Assembly: GCA_021836665.1 (NCBI GenBank)
Contig: JAKBHQ010000438.1
Span: 1-22,345 of the forward strand
Reading direction: 5' to 3'
Source: Thermoplasmata archaeon
GTDB taxonomy: Bacteria; Actinomycetota; Acidimicrobiia; Acidimicrobiales; Acidimicrobiaceae
DNA: 22,345 nucleotides
Of this stretch, positions 1 through 7,465 are shown one piece after another (position 1 is the stretch's first letter; each line of letters starts with the position of its first letter). The translations under genes were made by a program, and so were the position numbers. The notes beneath the pieces were generated by a model, which saw only the letters and a list, made by a program, of their open reading frames with translations, had not been told where the DNA came from and searched no databases.

Positions 1-752
1 GCCCACTTGTAACCAAGGTGCACCATGAAGTGAAAGTAAGGTCCAACAAGGGCTACAGGATCATATACGTGGGCCATGTTGGTCACGATGAAGCCGTTGG
101 CACCGTAGCGGTGGCGCCTGAGTCAGTCTCACTGATTGAAACTGAAGCTGACTTAGACGGCCTCGAGTTAATAACCGACGCCGAAGTGGCGCTACTTTCA
201 CAGACAACACTCTCGATGGACGAATGGGCCGACATTAGGGAAAGAGCCAGCGCCAAATACCCGAACCTTTGGATGCCTAATCGTTCAGACCTGTGCTTTG
301 CAACTACCAACCGCCAAGGGGCACTCAAAGACATCGCCCACTTGGCCGATTCAATCGTAGTCATAGGCTCCGCCAACTCGTCGAACACAGTCGCGCTGGA
401 AAAAGTAGCGCTCGCAGCTGGCTGCCCAAAGGTCTACCGGGTGAATTCGGCGGACGAATTGCCTGAAAATCTAAACGGATTAGTTGGTGTAACAGCGGGC
501 GCATCGGCGCCAGACGAACTTGTAGAACAGGTGGTAGCCAAACTGGCTCCCAAAGAGGGTGTACAAAGGGTTTGCCACGTAGACGAGGATGAATACTTCC
601 CTCCCCCCCCTGAACTTAGGGACCTGATGAAGACGGTTACCGACCTCGTGGCGATCGCTTTTGGCGTGGAAAGAACGGGTAAAAACGTCCTGGAAGACGA
701 CAGGGCAATTTCTGCCTCTACCGTCCTGGCGAGGCTAAGCGAGGGCGAATAG
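1..752 (+). CDS. ispH: 4-hydroxy-3-methylbut-2-enyl diphosphate reductase (IspH/LytB), 5' end cut by window edge
   Basis: IspH is a cytosolic [4Fe-4S] enzyme that makes the last step of the non-mevalonate (MEP) pathway, reducing HMBPP to IPP and DMAPP. The readable part begins inside the family motif CPLVTKVH: bases 1-2 are the last two bases of a Cys codon, followed by PLVTKVHHE. This Cys would be the second cluster ligand. Also visible are GHVGHDE (substrate-binding His and catalytic Glu region), SQTTLS, DLCFATTNRQ (third cluster Cys), GSANSSNT and AGASAPDE, all hallmark IspH motifs. About 250 residues are present, so roughly the first 90-100, including the first cluster Cys, lie outside the window. 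The gene converges on plsC, with a palindrome between them. A run of eight C at 603-610 encodes consecutive prolines near the C-terminus without breaking the frame. Confidence 0.96.
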   Translation, partial: PLVTKVHHEVKVRSNKGYRIIYVGHVGHDEAVGTVAVAPESVSLIETEADLDGLELITDAEVALLSQTTLSMDEWADIRERASAKYPNLWMPNRSDLCFATTNRQGALKDIAHLADSIVVIGSANSSNTVALEKVALAAGCPKVYRVNSADELPENLNGLVGVTAGASAPDELVEQVVAKLAPKEGVQRVCHVDEDEYFPPPPELRDLMKTVTDLVAIAFGVERTGKNVLEDDRAISASTVLARLSEGE

Positions 753-792
753 CCAACCTTCTAAAAGCTAATCATGACCCTATCCATTTCCC

Positions 793-831
793 AGTTTGGT
801 CAAAATCTGCTGAGTAGAAGGTGACCAAACT
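793..831. terminator. Inverted repeat between convergent ispH and plsC, possible bidirectional terminator
   Basis: The arms AGTTTGGTCA (793-802) and TGACCAAACT (822-831) are perfect 10-bp complements around a 19-base loop. The downstream arm is followed by AGTTTT on the plus strand. The location in the convergent gap supports a terminator, but the loop is long and the T-run short, so a protein-binding operator is possible. A second, smaller hairpin (GGTGT/ACACC, 926-940) sits just after the plsC stop. Confidence 0.4.
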
Positions 832-941
832 AGTTTTGCGCTGACTCAAGATCCAAAAAGGGCATCGACTCCATCGGCACCGCATAAATCGCCATATCCA
901 CTAGCCAGTAACTTCGGGTTAGCTTGGTGTCTAAAACACCT

Positions 942-1694
942 TTAGTTCTGCAGCTTAACATTGGCTTCGTCGTAGAGCCTTTGTAGTTCCGACTCGAGCT
1001 TGGAATTCAACTCAGATACCGCACGCCTTGAAACGGTTTTCGTCCTCTTCGCTTCAACATCGTCGGTGCCCTTTCGCTGCTCAGGATAGATTGCCGGTCC
1101 CGCAATTAGATAGCTCTTTCCTGGCAGAGGGTACTTTCGCCCTTTTGGCCAAATCTTTTCGGTCCCGGCTATTCCGACCGGTATGATGGGCACGTTTGCC
1201 CTTATTGCTAGGTATGCGGCCCCTTCGTGCAGGTCGTTAACCTTGTCTCCAAAGCGTCGTTGTCCTTCTGGGAATACAACCAACGGCTCCCCGGTCGCCA
1301 GTACCTCGACAGACTTCTTTAGAGCATCCCGATCTGCGGCGTCCCGGTTCAGTGGAATACCACCGAGAGCCACTAGAAACTTTCCAATTACCGGTACCTT
1401 GAATACGGTTTCCTTGCCGATATAGCAGAGCCTACGTTTCGTCAAACATGAAACCAGTAAGGTGTCGATGTTTGATCGGTGAATCGGCGCAAGAACGAAC
1501 GACCCAGAAGGAAGTTCGCCCTCCAGCTCCAACTTCAAACCAAAGATTCCTCGACTCACCTTCTCGACAAGGAAACGTACCACACGATAGGCCCTGTGCT
1601 GCCAGTCACTATCGGGCGAAAAACCAGAAGCACCCCGCTCTTGTATCAATTTGGCCCCCGCACCCGCGTGTTTTGAGATGTCCCGCCGACACAA
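942..1694 (-). CDS. plsC: 1-acyl-sn-glycerol-3-phosphate acyltransferase (PlsC family)
   Basis: PlsC-type enzymes move an acyl chain onto lysophosphatidic acid at the inner face of the membrane, giving phosphatidic acid for phospholipid synthesis. The catalytic HX4D motif is HRSNID (residues 72-77). The second block is GGIPLNR (111-117) and the glycerol-phosphate-binding motif is FPEGQRR (141-147), followed by the usual IPVGIAGTE block. Length is 250 residues, ordinary for the family. The first ~30 residues look unconserved. The start taken here is TTG, 16 bases after the cmk stop, with no good ribosome-binding site, so a later start is quite possible. It follows cmk in the same direction, a common pairing, and is probably co-transcribed with it. 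The exact acyl acceptor cannot be told from sequence. Confidence 0.92.
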   Translation of the reverse strand: MCRRDISKHAGAGAKLIQERGASGFSPDSDWQHRAYRVVRFLVEKVSRGIFGLKLELEGELPSGSFVLAPIHRSNIDTLLVSCLTKRRLCYIGKETVFKVPVIGKFLVALGGIPLNRDAADRDALKKSVEVLATGEPLVVFPEGQRRFGDKVNDLHEGAAYLAIRANVPIIPVGIAGTEKIWPKGRKYPLPGKSYLIAGPAIYPEQRKGTDDVEAKRTKTVSRRAVSELNSKLESELQRLYDEANVKLQN

Positions 1695-1710
1695 ATGGCT
1701 AGCAGAAATC

Positions 1711-2382
1711 TCAGCTTCCTACTCGATCCTGACCAGCAATCATAGAGGCTGGGAGGCGATCTTGAAGAAACTTAACTATCTGATCGGACAATTCATCCGG
1801 CGAACTAACTCCGGAGTCCATCTCAATTGCGTCAGTTGCCTTTTCCAACGGAGACGTTGATCTAGATGAATCTACGAGATCGCGCCTCGCTAAGGAGCTT
1901 GCACCTTCCGACGGTCGACGTAATCCTCTAACGGCCAGATCCGCGTCTAAGTAAATCTTCAAAACGGCGGTTGGAAAGACTACCGTACCTATATCCCTGC
2001 CCTCCACTACGCCCCTGGATTGGACCGCGAGCCAGGAGCGCTGCAACGCAACTAGTTCTTTCCGGACCTCCGCAATTTTTGAAACTAAAGAGACGCTCTC
2101 GGATACAGCAGAGGAAAAGACCTCTTCAGATACGTCCTGATCGTCCAAAAAAACTCGGTCTCCATCGGCAGCGATCCTGATGGCTCTTACCACCATTACC
2201 GCCTCTTCAGTGGCGCTTGGATCTACTCCGGCCCTAAGCACGGCTAAGGTCGCCGCCCTGTACATCACGCCAGTCGATAACCATGGCCAGCCGAGTCTTT
2301 TTGCCAGGGTCCTCGCCAGAGTCGACTTGCCTGAACCGGCTGAACCATCTATTGCTATTACCAAATCCACAATGGCTCCCAT
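1711..2382 (-). CDS. cmk: Cytidylate kinase
   Basis: Cmk phosphorylates CMP and dCMP with ATP in the cytosol. It has an N-terminal P-loop GSAGSGKST (residues 13-21 from the ATG used), the NMP-binding block STGVMYRA, the motif GRDIGTVVFP, the strand KIYLDAD, and the C-terminal pattern RD..D..R..SPL..A.DAIEMD typical of bacterial Cmk. Length of 223 residues is normal. The ATG at 2380-2382 is chosen because it places the P-loop at the usual distance; a TTG two codons upstream and a GTG four codons downstream are alternatives, and none has a strong ribosome-binding site. The residue before (S/T)G in the NMP-binding block is Ser, where Asp is usual (DTGAMYR or DSGAIYR). plsC follows after a short gap. 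The leader upstream holds A-rich tracts (2443-2458 on the plus strand). Confidence 0.95.
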   Translation of the reverse strand: MGAIVDLVIAIDGSAGSGKSTLARTLAKRLGWPWLSTGVMYRAATLAVLRAGVDPSATEEAVMVVRAIRIAADGDRVFLDDQDVSEEVFSSAVSESVSLVSKIAEVRKELVALQRSWLAVQSRGVVEGRDIGTVVFPTAVLKIYLDADLAVRGLRRPSEGASSLARRDLVDSSRSTSPLEKATDAIEMDSGVSSPDELSDQIVKFLQDRLPASMIAGQDRVGS

Positions 2383-3040
2383 TGGCAACGACTTCTATGC
2401 GCCGACAACTTAGCTACCGAGCTCCGCATCGGCTGAAATATCAAAAACAAAAAACAAACTGGATACCATTCGGACACAACTTAGAGCATCATCAGGCTAT
2501 CTTGCAAACTTCCTAATCCCAGCAGATCAAACCATCTATTTGACGCTCCAGAAAAGCTAGCCATTTCTAGGCATCCTTTTGCTCTCTCTCCCCGGCCGCT
2601 GAGTCTCCTTGAGCACTCCGTGGGCTCGGTACTCTGCGAGTCGGTGGCATCGAAAGAGCTGCCAGCCTCCACTTGGGGCTTACGCATTCGTGGTCCGCTT
2701 GGAGTCCCGCCGTGGGCGGAAGCTTTGTCCTTGACACACGCACCCCGGACACCGTTACCGGTTATCCCCTAAGGGACGATACGTGCTCCAGCTCGGTCTT
2801 CCTTTCGGCGATGGGGCCAAGGTGTTGACTAGGATCGACCCTCAAAAAGATGATCCAGGCCCAGCCATCTCCAAGCCATTCATTTTGCACTACCATAGCT
2901 TGAAGGTGTGAATCTCCTTGGTCGCTTGATTTCTGCTTGATCGGTAGATGGGTGATCTGGCTTGGGCCGGGTCATATGGTCTCAGCAACCTCCAAGGAGA
3001 AAAAACGCCAAAACTTACCAAGTGAGAGGATCATTGACTG
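2383..3040. other. Gap of about 650 bases without a convincing gene, between divergent cmk and htpX
   Basis: No long conserved reading frame, tRNA, or recognisable RNase P, tmRNA, SRP RNA or riboswitch core was found on either strand. The middle part (about 2575-2830) looks richer in G+C than its flanks. It holds short hairpins: CCGCC/GGCGG at 2707-2719, TGGCA/TGCCA near 2646-2665, TCCC/GGGA near 2764-2775. A 42-codon frame starts with GTG at 2783 behind AAGGGA and ends at 2911; its product matches nothing I know. An AAGGAG at about 2994-2999 has no start codon at a suitable distance. Promoters for cmk and htpX must lie here but I cannot place them. A decayed gene or unknown small RNA is possible. 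Confidence 0.5.
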
Positions 3041-3958
3041 GTGGCCAAGACTAGATTCCAAAGAGATACCGGGCTCCAGGCTCGCATGGGGCTGACCATT
3101 TTTCTTTTGGGCTTGCTGTATGTAATCTTCGTTGCAATCCTCCTTTCAATCGGCATTGCAACCGGGCTTGTCCTCGTGATTGCGGCGGCCATTCTCTTTG
3201 TGCAGTACTTCTTCTCAGACAAGATCGCACTCTTTGGGATGGGTGGACGGCTAGTCACCGAAGCCGAGGCACCCGAGCTATATCAAGTAATCCAGAGGCT
3301 CTGCACTTTGGCCGATATGCCGATGCCGAAGGTGGCTATCGCTAATACTGACATACCAAATGCCTTTGCAACCGGTCGAAATCCAAAAAATGCTGTGGTT
3401 TGCGTCACCGCTGGCTTGATGCGTCGACTGGAAAAACCTGAGGTTGAAGCGGTACTGGCCCACGAACTCTCGCACGTCGCCCACCGAGACGTTGCGGTAA
3501 TGACCATTGCAAGCTTTTTAGGTATGGTTGCTGGACTTTTGACCCGGCTCGCCTTCTATGCGACCTGGTTCACGGGTGGCGATCGAGAGGGCAACAATCA
3601 GAACACAGCGATGATCGAAATCGGCATTATGGTGGTCTCGGCTGTTGTGTATGCAATATCCTTCGTGCTGATAAGGGCACTTTCTCGCTATAGAGAGCTC
3701 GCTGCTGACAGGTCAGGGGCAATTTTAATCGGCAGGCCAGCGCTTCTCAAAAGTGCACTGATCAAAATAACCGGAGAGATGGGAAGGATTCCCACCAAAG
3801 ATATTCGATCGGCATCAGCGTTTAATGCCTTTTACTTCACTCCGGCGATCAAGCCAAATCAGATCAGTATCGGGTCGATATTCTCGACCCACCCATCCCT
3901 TGAGAAGAGACTCGCCCAGCTCGATGAATTAGAGCGGCAGCTGGGTACAGCCGAATAA
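3041..3958 (+). CDS. htpX: Membrane zinc metalloprotease HtpX (M48B)
   Basis: HtpX is a membrane-bound zinc endopeptidase that takes part in quality control of membrane proteins under envelope stress. Two N-terminal membrane segments (about residues 17-34 and 37-57) precede the cytosolic catalytic region. The zinc site is HELSH at 141-145, with the third ligand in RYRELAADRSG (Glu219). Two further hydrophobic segments lie at about 153-172 and 192-213. At 305 residues it is full length. The start is GTG, with GAGAGG about 12 bases upstream; the first residues (MAKTRFQRDTGLQ) match the family start. It is followed after 136 bases by pspAB on the same strand, an arrangement known from actinobacteria that suggests a shared role in membrane stress. 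Confidence 0.95.
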   Translation: MAKTRFQRDTGLQARMGLTIFLLGLLYVIFVAILLSIGIATGLVLVIAAAILFVQYFFSDKIALFGMGGRLVTEAEAPELYQVIQRLCTLADMPMPKVAIANTDIPNAFATGRNPKNAVVCVTAGLMRRLEKPEVEAVLAHELSHVAHRDVAVMTIASFLGMVAGLLTRLAFYATWFTGGDREGNNQNTAMIEIGIMVVSAVVYAISFVLIRALSRYRELAADRSGAILIGRPALLKSALIKITGEMGRIPTKDIRSASAFNAFYFTPAIKPNQISIGSIFSTHPSLEKRLAQLDELERQLGTAE

Positions 3959-4026
3959 CCTATCAAAAAGTTCATTAGGCTCGAAGCCCACCTACATAAA
4001 ACCTACTAATGACCATCCATAGGTTC

Positions 4027-4073
4027 GTCGCACACAAATCTGTCCTACCCCAAATACTGTTTTTGGGTGCGAC
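4027..4073 (+). promoter_or_regulatory. Nested hairpin in the htpX-pspAB spacer
   Basis: Outer arms GTCGCAC (4027-4033) and GTGCGAC (4067-4073) are perfect complements. Inside, CCAAA and TTTGG form a second stem. It ends 21 bases before the pspAB start codon and is not followed by a T-run. It could be an mRNA-stability or translation-control element, or an operator. Function is not known. Confidence 0.4.
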
Positions 4074-4094
4074 AAATATCTAGAAGGGATAGGA

Positions 4095-4682
4095 ATGGTT
4101 AAGTTTCTAGACGTACTCATGGGTAAGACAAAGCCGATAAAGGCTAACCTTGACCAGCTCTTCGCCTTGCCCTCGGCCGCTATCACACTATCAGTGTCTG
4201 CGAATCTCAAGTCGCTCAACACCGCTGCGGTTTGCTTCAAGCCCGCCTCCGGATCGGCTTTTGCGAATACATCTGCGGAATTTACCGAAGTACTTAAGGC
4301 GACCGCTGCCCCGGATGACTCCGGCGGAAAACCTGAAATAAGCCAGGTCAATGATTCCTTCGGATACAGCTGGGTGGTAATTTCGGGACAGGAACTTGAA
4401 AATCTAGTCACCCAAGTTCACCTTGTTAACAGGACTCTAGAGGACCACGGTTTCTCGCCACAGTTACTCTGTAGCGTCTTCCCATTTCAGGACGCCCTAT
4501 CCAACCAGAAGGTCTATTGGATATACCTTTATAAGCAAGGTACTTTCTATCCGTTCGTACCGATAGGTTCAGATCGCCGAGACAATGAAAGGGAACTTTC
4601 ATTGAAGTCAGTAGTGGGGATGGACTTGCCGGTTGAGAGCGACGTATCTCGTTGGTTTCCGATCTGGGAAATGCCCATTTGA
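4095..4682 (+). CDS. pspAB: PspA-associated protein, PspAB family
   Basis: The product (195 residues) matches what I remember of the actinobacterial PspAB family, named for its association with the phage-shock protein PspA. The start FLDVLMGKTKP, then NLDQLFALPSAA, the central FGYSWVVI, LLCSVFPF, YLYKQGTFYPF, RRDNERE, and the end DLPVESDVSRWFPIWEMP are all family landmarks. It has no signal peptide or membrane segment, so it is probably cytosolic or a peripheral membrane protein. The ATG start has AGGGATAGGA directly upstream. It follows htpX, and the pairing supports a joint role in envelope stress; the biochemical function is unknown. Its TGA stop is separated by one base from the aroA stop on the other strand, so the two transcripts must overlap or terminate inside each other's ends. 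Confidence 0.85.
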   Translation: MVKFLDVLMGKTKPIKANLDQLFALPSAAITLSVSANLKSLNTAAVCFKPASGSAFANTSAEFTEVLKATAAPDDSGGKPEISQVNDSFGYSWVVISGQELENLVTQVHLVNRTLEDHGFSPQLLCSVFPFQDALSNQKVYWIYLYKQGTFYPFVPIGSDRRDNERELSLKSVVGMDLPVESDVSRWFPIWEMPI

Positions 4683-4683
4683 G

Positions 4684-5967
4684 CTAGCCCACTAGGCTAA
4701 GAAGGACCGCCAAAAATCCGGGATATGAGGTGTCCACGCTCGAGGCATCCCTAATCTCCACCTCGCCATCGGCAACCAGGGAGCCAATAGCCGCTGACAT
4801 GGCAATTCGATGATCGAACTTGGTCTCGATAACCGAAGGTCGAAATGGTCCATCACTACCGGTTATTACCATCCCATCCTTATGCTCTTCAACATCAACC
4901 CCGAAAGCCCGAAGCATACCCACAGAGGTCAAAATTCGGTCTGACTCCTTGACCCTGAGTTCTTCAGCTCCGGTGATCTGTGAAGTTCCCTCGGCCCGCG
5001 CCGCGGCAATCGCTAAAATCGGCAATTCGTCGATTACCGAGGGAATTTCATCTCCCCCGATATCGGTGGCCCGGAGTTTCGATGACGAAGCATAGATATC
5101 GGCCACCGAATCAGATTTCATTCGCAATTCGACCTGGGCACCCATACGCTTGAGAACCTCGAGGAAGCCAGTCCGCGTCTTATGCACCAAGACGTCCTTT
5201 ACAAGCACCTCAGATCGAGGAGTGATCAGGGCTCCCACTACGAAGAATGCCGCCTGTGATGGATCTGACGGGACCCTCCAGGACTTCGCCTTGAGGGACG
5301 AGTTAGGATGAACGGTTATCCGGGTAGAGCCGCCAAGATCTACGATTTCGACGTCTACGCCGACCTCTTGGAGCATCTCCTCGGTATGAGGACGGGTAGA
5401 AACTACTTCGATAACCGAAGTTGGCGAGTCCGCCCTTAACCCGGCAAGGAGAATGGCGGACTTTACTTGAGCCGACGCCGGAAGCCCACTGAACTCGTGA
5501 CCCTTTAGCTCCGAGCCAAGAACCGTTATTGGCGCCATCCTGTTTCCAGAGCGGCCAGTTATTCTCGCTCCCATTGAAGCCAGCGGTTCGATCACCCTGT
5601 CCATCGGACGTGAGTTGACCGATTCGTCGCCACTCAGGACAAAATGCCCCTGGTACCCTGCAAGCATTCCAGTAGCCAGTCTCAGCAGAGTTCCAGAATT
5701 ACCCACATCTAGTATCTTTCGGGGCTCTTGAATGCCCTTAGACTCTATAACGATTCGACCGTCTGTTTCACTGACCACCGCACCAAGGGCTTCGACAATA
5801 CCCAGAGTCGAATTGACGTCACCACCCTTTGAAATACTAAAAATTTCTGAGCGGCCATTTGCCAATAAGGACAAAAGCACACAGCGGTGCGAAATCGACT
5901 TATCACCGGGCGGCCGAACCTCGCCCGCCAAGCGTAAAGGTCCCGCCAACTTCCAAGAAAGATTCAA
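4684..5967 (-). CDS. aroA: 3-phosphoshikimate 1-carboxyvinyltransferase (EPSP synthase)
   Basis: AroA condenses shikimate-3-phosphate with phosphoenolpyruvate, the sixth step of the shikimate pathway. The 427-residue product has PPGDKSISHR (19-28, substrate-binding Lys), GNSGT (89-93), RPMDRV (120-125), LPASAQVKSA, SDPSQAAFF, the Asp-containing PSVIDELP loop, RVKESDR, and C-terminal FDHRIAMS. The DKSISHR, GNSGT and RPM.RV forms resemble the Bacillus-like EPSP synthases more than the E. coli type; I draw no conclusion about inhibitor sensitivity. The start is TTG with TAGGTAGG upstream at about 8 bases. It lies 60 bases after aroH and is likely co-transcribed with it, so both ends of chorismate supply and use sit together. 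A 5-bp hairpin (TAGCC/GGCTA, 4685-4699) overlaps the end of the gene and could help terminate the converging transcripts. Confidence 0.96.
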   Translation of the reverse strand: MNLSWKLAGPLRLAGEVRPPGDKSISHRCVLLSLLANGRSEIFSISKGGDVNSTLGIVEALGAVVSETDGRIVIESKGIQEPRKILDVGNSGTLLRLATGMLAGYQGHFVLSGDESVNSRPMDRVIEPLASMGARITGRSGNRMAPITVLGSELKGHEFSGLPASAQVKSAILLAGLRADSPTSVIEVVSTRPHTEEMLQEVGVDVEIVDLGGSTRITVHPNSSLKAKSWRVPSDPSQAAFFVVGALITPRSEVLVKDVLVHKTRTGFLEVLKRMGAQVELRMKSDSVADIYASSSKLRATDIGGDEIPSVIDELPILAIAAARAEGTSQITGAEELRVKESDRILTSVGMLRAFGVDVEEHKDGMVITGSDGPFRPSVIETKFDHRIAMSAAIGSLVADGEVEIRDASSVDTSYPGFLAVLLSLVG

Positions 5968-6027
5968 ATCAGCCTACCTAACTATGGCGCGCCGCACCAC
6001 AGCCCCAAAATGTAGTTCACCATCCCG

Positions 6028-6390
6028 CTATCCAGGAAGATCGTCTCGCAGCCCTCTGGCTCCATACTGATAAACATGTCGGAGTGAGGATCTAGCGATA
6101 TCGGTTTCGAGGTGCATCATTAGCCTAACGCATAGCTTGGTTCCACCGACTATATCCAGCTCTCTCGCACAAATGAGTGGAACATCACCTAATCCGAGCT
6201 CTCTCGCCGCAGCTGCCGGAAACATCGAATGGATATCATCGGTCGCCGTAAAAAGTATCGAGACTAGGTGCTCTTTATCGACCGAATTACGATCCAACAT
6301 CTCGCTGATGAGTTCTTTGGTTCGAGCCGTCACCTGCTCGATTGTGTCACGTTCTACGGTGGTTGCACCGCGTAATGCCCTTAGCGCCAT
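6028..6390 (-). CDS. aroH: Chorismate mutase, AroH type
   Basis: AroH converts chorismate to prephenate, the branch point to phenylalanine and tyrosine, as a small trimeric cytosolic enzyme. The 120-residue product follows the Bacillus subtilis AroH pattern along its whole length: RGATTVERDT at the start, the SATPDLH-like FTATDDIHSMFPA, then PLICARELDI, GGTKLCVRLMMH and RHVYQYGARGLRDDL. By alignment the active-site residues Arg7, Cys74, Glu77, Arg89, Tyr107 and Arg115 are all kept. The ATG start is clear from homology. A hairpin sits directly before it and contains the only ribosome-binding sequence. The gene follows pirin and precedes aroA on the minus strand. A prephenate dehydrogenase gene, often found next to aroA in related clusters, is not present here. 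Confidence 0.95.
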   Translation of the reverse strand: MALRALRGATTVERDTIEQVTARTKELISEMLDRNSVDKEHLVSILFTATDDIHSMFPAAAARELGLGDVPLICARELDIVGGTKLCVRLMMHLETDIARSSLRHVYQYGARGLRDDLPG

Positions 6391-6391
6391 G

Positions 6392-6420
6392 GGTGAGAAT
6401 CTAGCGGCAGATTCTCCACC
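6392..6420 (-). promoter_or_regulatory. Hairpin enclosing the aroH ribosome-binding site
   Basis: On the minus strand the arms GAGAATCT and AGATTCTC pair perfectly over a 6-base loop (GCCGCT). With one bulged G the stem extends through GGT/ACC and ends one base before the aroH ATG. The only purine-rich ribosome-binding candidate, AAGGTGG, overlaps the 5' arm. The folded form would therefore hide it, or bring it close to the ATG by looping out the stem. This suggests translational control, which is inference. Confidence 0.5.
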
Positions 6421-6451
6421 TTCTGGTCTGTTAACCTGAAGTCAATTCCAC

Positions 6452-7447
6452 TCAGCCTTCGAGCGGAGTATCCGCCTCACTACGGTGCGGAATCCTCTCA
6501 ACCGGAATAGACCCCATTTTACCCGCTTGGAAGTCCTCAAATGCGGCCTTGATCTCATCCTGGGTATTCATTACAAAGGGTCCATAACGAGCGACTGGCT
6601 CATTGATAGGTACTCCGCCCAGTATCAACACTTCCCAACCGTAAGATGAATAGCTTGGTTGGCTCAGATCTGCTTCGATACTTATCGCCTTACCAGAACC
6701 GAAAAGCGCAAGCTGCCCCTCCTTAGTTCTTGTGCGCTCCTTGCCTGACGTCCCGGATCCCAACAGGGAATAAACCATAGCGCTATGGCCCGCGGGCCAG
6801 TCCAATTCGAGTCTCGCCCCTGGAGAAATAGTGGCGTGGGCATAGATGATAGGTGTTTGGGTCGTACCCGGCCCTTCAAAACCGCCGATAGAGCCGGCAA
6901 TAACTCGAATCAGTGACCCACCGTCATCGGAAGAGATGAGGGCGAGCTGGTTGGAGCGAATATCTTGATACTTCGGGGCGGCGAACTTTTGAGTAGCTGG
7001 CAGGTTTACCCATAGCTGTACGCCGTGGAAAAGCCCTCCTTTGACCACGAGCCACTCAGGTGGCGCCTCAATATGCAATATTCCCGAACCGGCAGTCATC
7101 CATTGTGTATCACCGTTGGTTATAGTTCCCCCACCGCCGTGTGAGTCACGGTGATCCATCACACCATCCATTATGTAAGTAACCGTCTCAAAGCCCCGGT
7201 GGGGGTGCCACGGAGTCCCTTTTGCTTCGCCGGGGGCATAGTCGACCGCACCCATCTGGTCTAAGAGCAAAAATGGATCGGCAAAGTTCAACCATCGCGT
7301 CGGAAACGGCCTTCGAACCGGGAACCCTTCCCCTTCAAGAGTCGAAACCGAGTCGAAGATTCCCTTGACTTTCTTAAACTCTTGCGTATCTGCGGTCGCC
7401 CGAGGCAACCTAGGTAGCGTCAAGGTGTCGGTATAAATGGCTGGCAT
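6452..7447 (-). CDS. Pirin family protein (cupin metal-binding)
   Basis: Pirins are Fe(II)-binding two-domain cupins; some have quercetin 2,3-dioxygenase activity and others act as regulators, so the substrate cannot be told here. The N-terminal cupin carries the metal ligands HPHRGFETVTY (His81, His83) and GILHIEAP (His125, Glu127), in the usual pirin spacing. The C-terminal part holds the pirin C domain (about 190-300), including the GPFVMNT block. The 331 residues are slightly longer than the usual ~290 because of about 28 extra N-terminal residues. The ATG start has GTGAGGT five bases upstream, a good ribosome-binding site. It lies between rluB and aroH on the same strand but has no obvious functional link to either. 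Confidence 0.92.
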   Translation of the reverse strand: MPAIYTDTLTLPRLPRATADTQEFKKVKGIFDSVSTLEGEGFPVRRPFPTRWLNFADPFLLLDQMGAVDYAPGEAKGTPWHPHRGFETVTYIMDGVMDHRDSHGGGGTITNGDTQWMTAGSGILHIEAPPEWLVVKGGLFHGVQLWVNLPATQKFAAPKYQDIRSNQLALISSDDGGSLIRVIAGSIGGFEGPGTTQTPIIYAHATISPGARLELDWPAGHSAMVYSLLGSGTSGKERTRTKEGQLALFGSGKAISIEADLSQPSYSSYGWEVLILGGVPINEPVARYGPFVMNTQDEIKAAFEDFQAGKMGSIPVERIPHRSEADTPLEG

Positions 7448-7465
7448 GTTACCTCACTCTTTTAG

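Noticed and set aside
2567..2752. 61-codon minus-strand frame in the cmk-htpX gap
   Set aside because: Composition rich in Arg, Pro and Ser with no motif; it overlaps other equally weak frames, as expected by chance in G+C-rich DNA.
2575..2830. RNase P RNA, tmRNA or SRP RNA in the cmk-htpX gap
   Set aside because: The hallmark sequences (GAGGAAAGTCC, a tmRNA tag with tRNA-like end, GGAAGCAGCC-like loop) are absent on both strands.
3992..4411. 139-codon minus-strand frame over the start of pspAB
   Set aside because: Antisense to the clearly conserved pspAB coding region.
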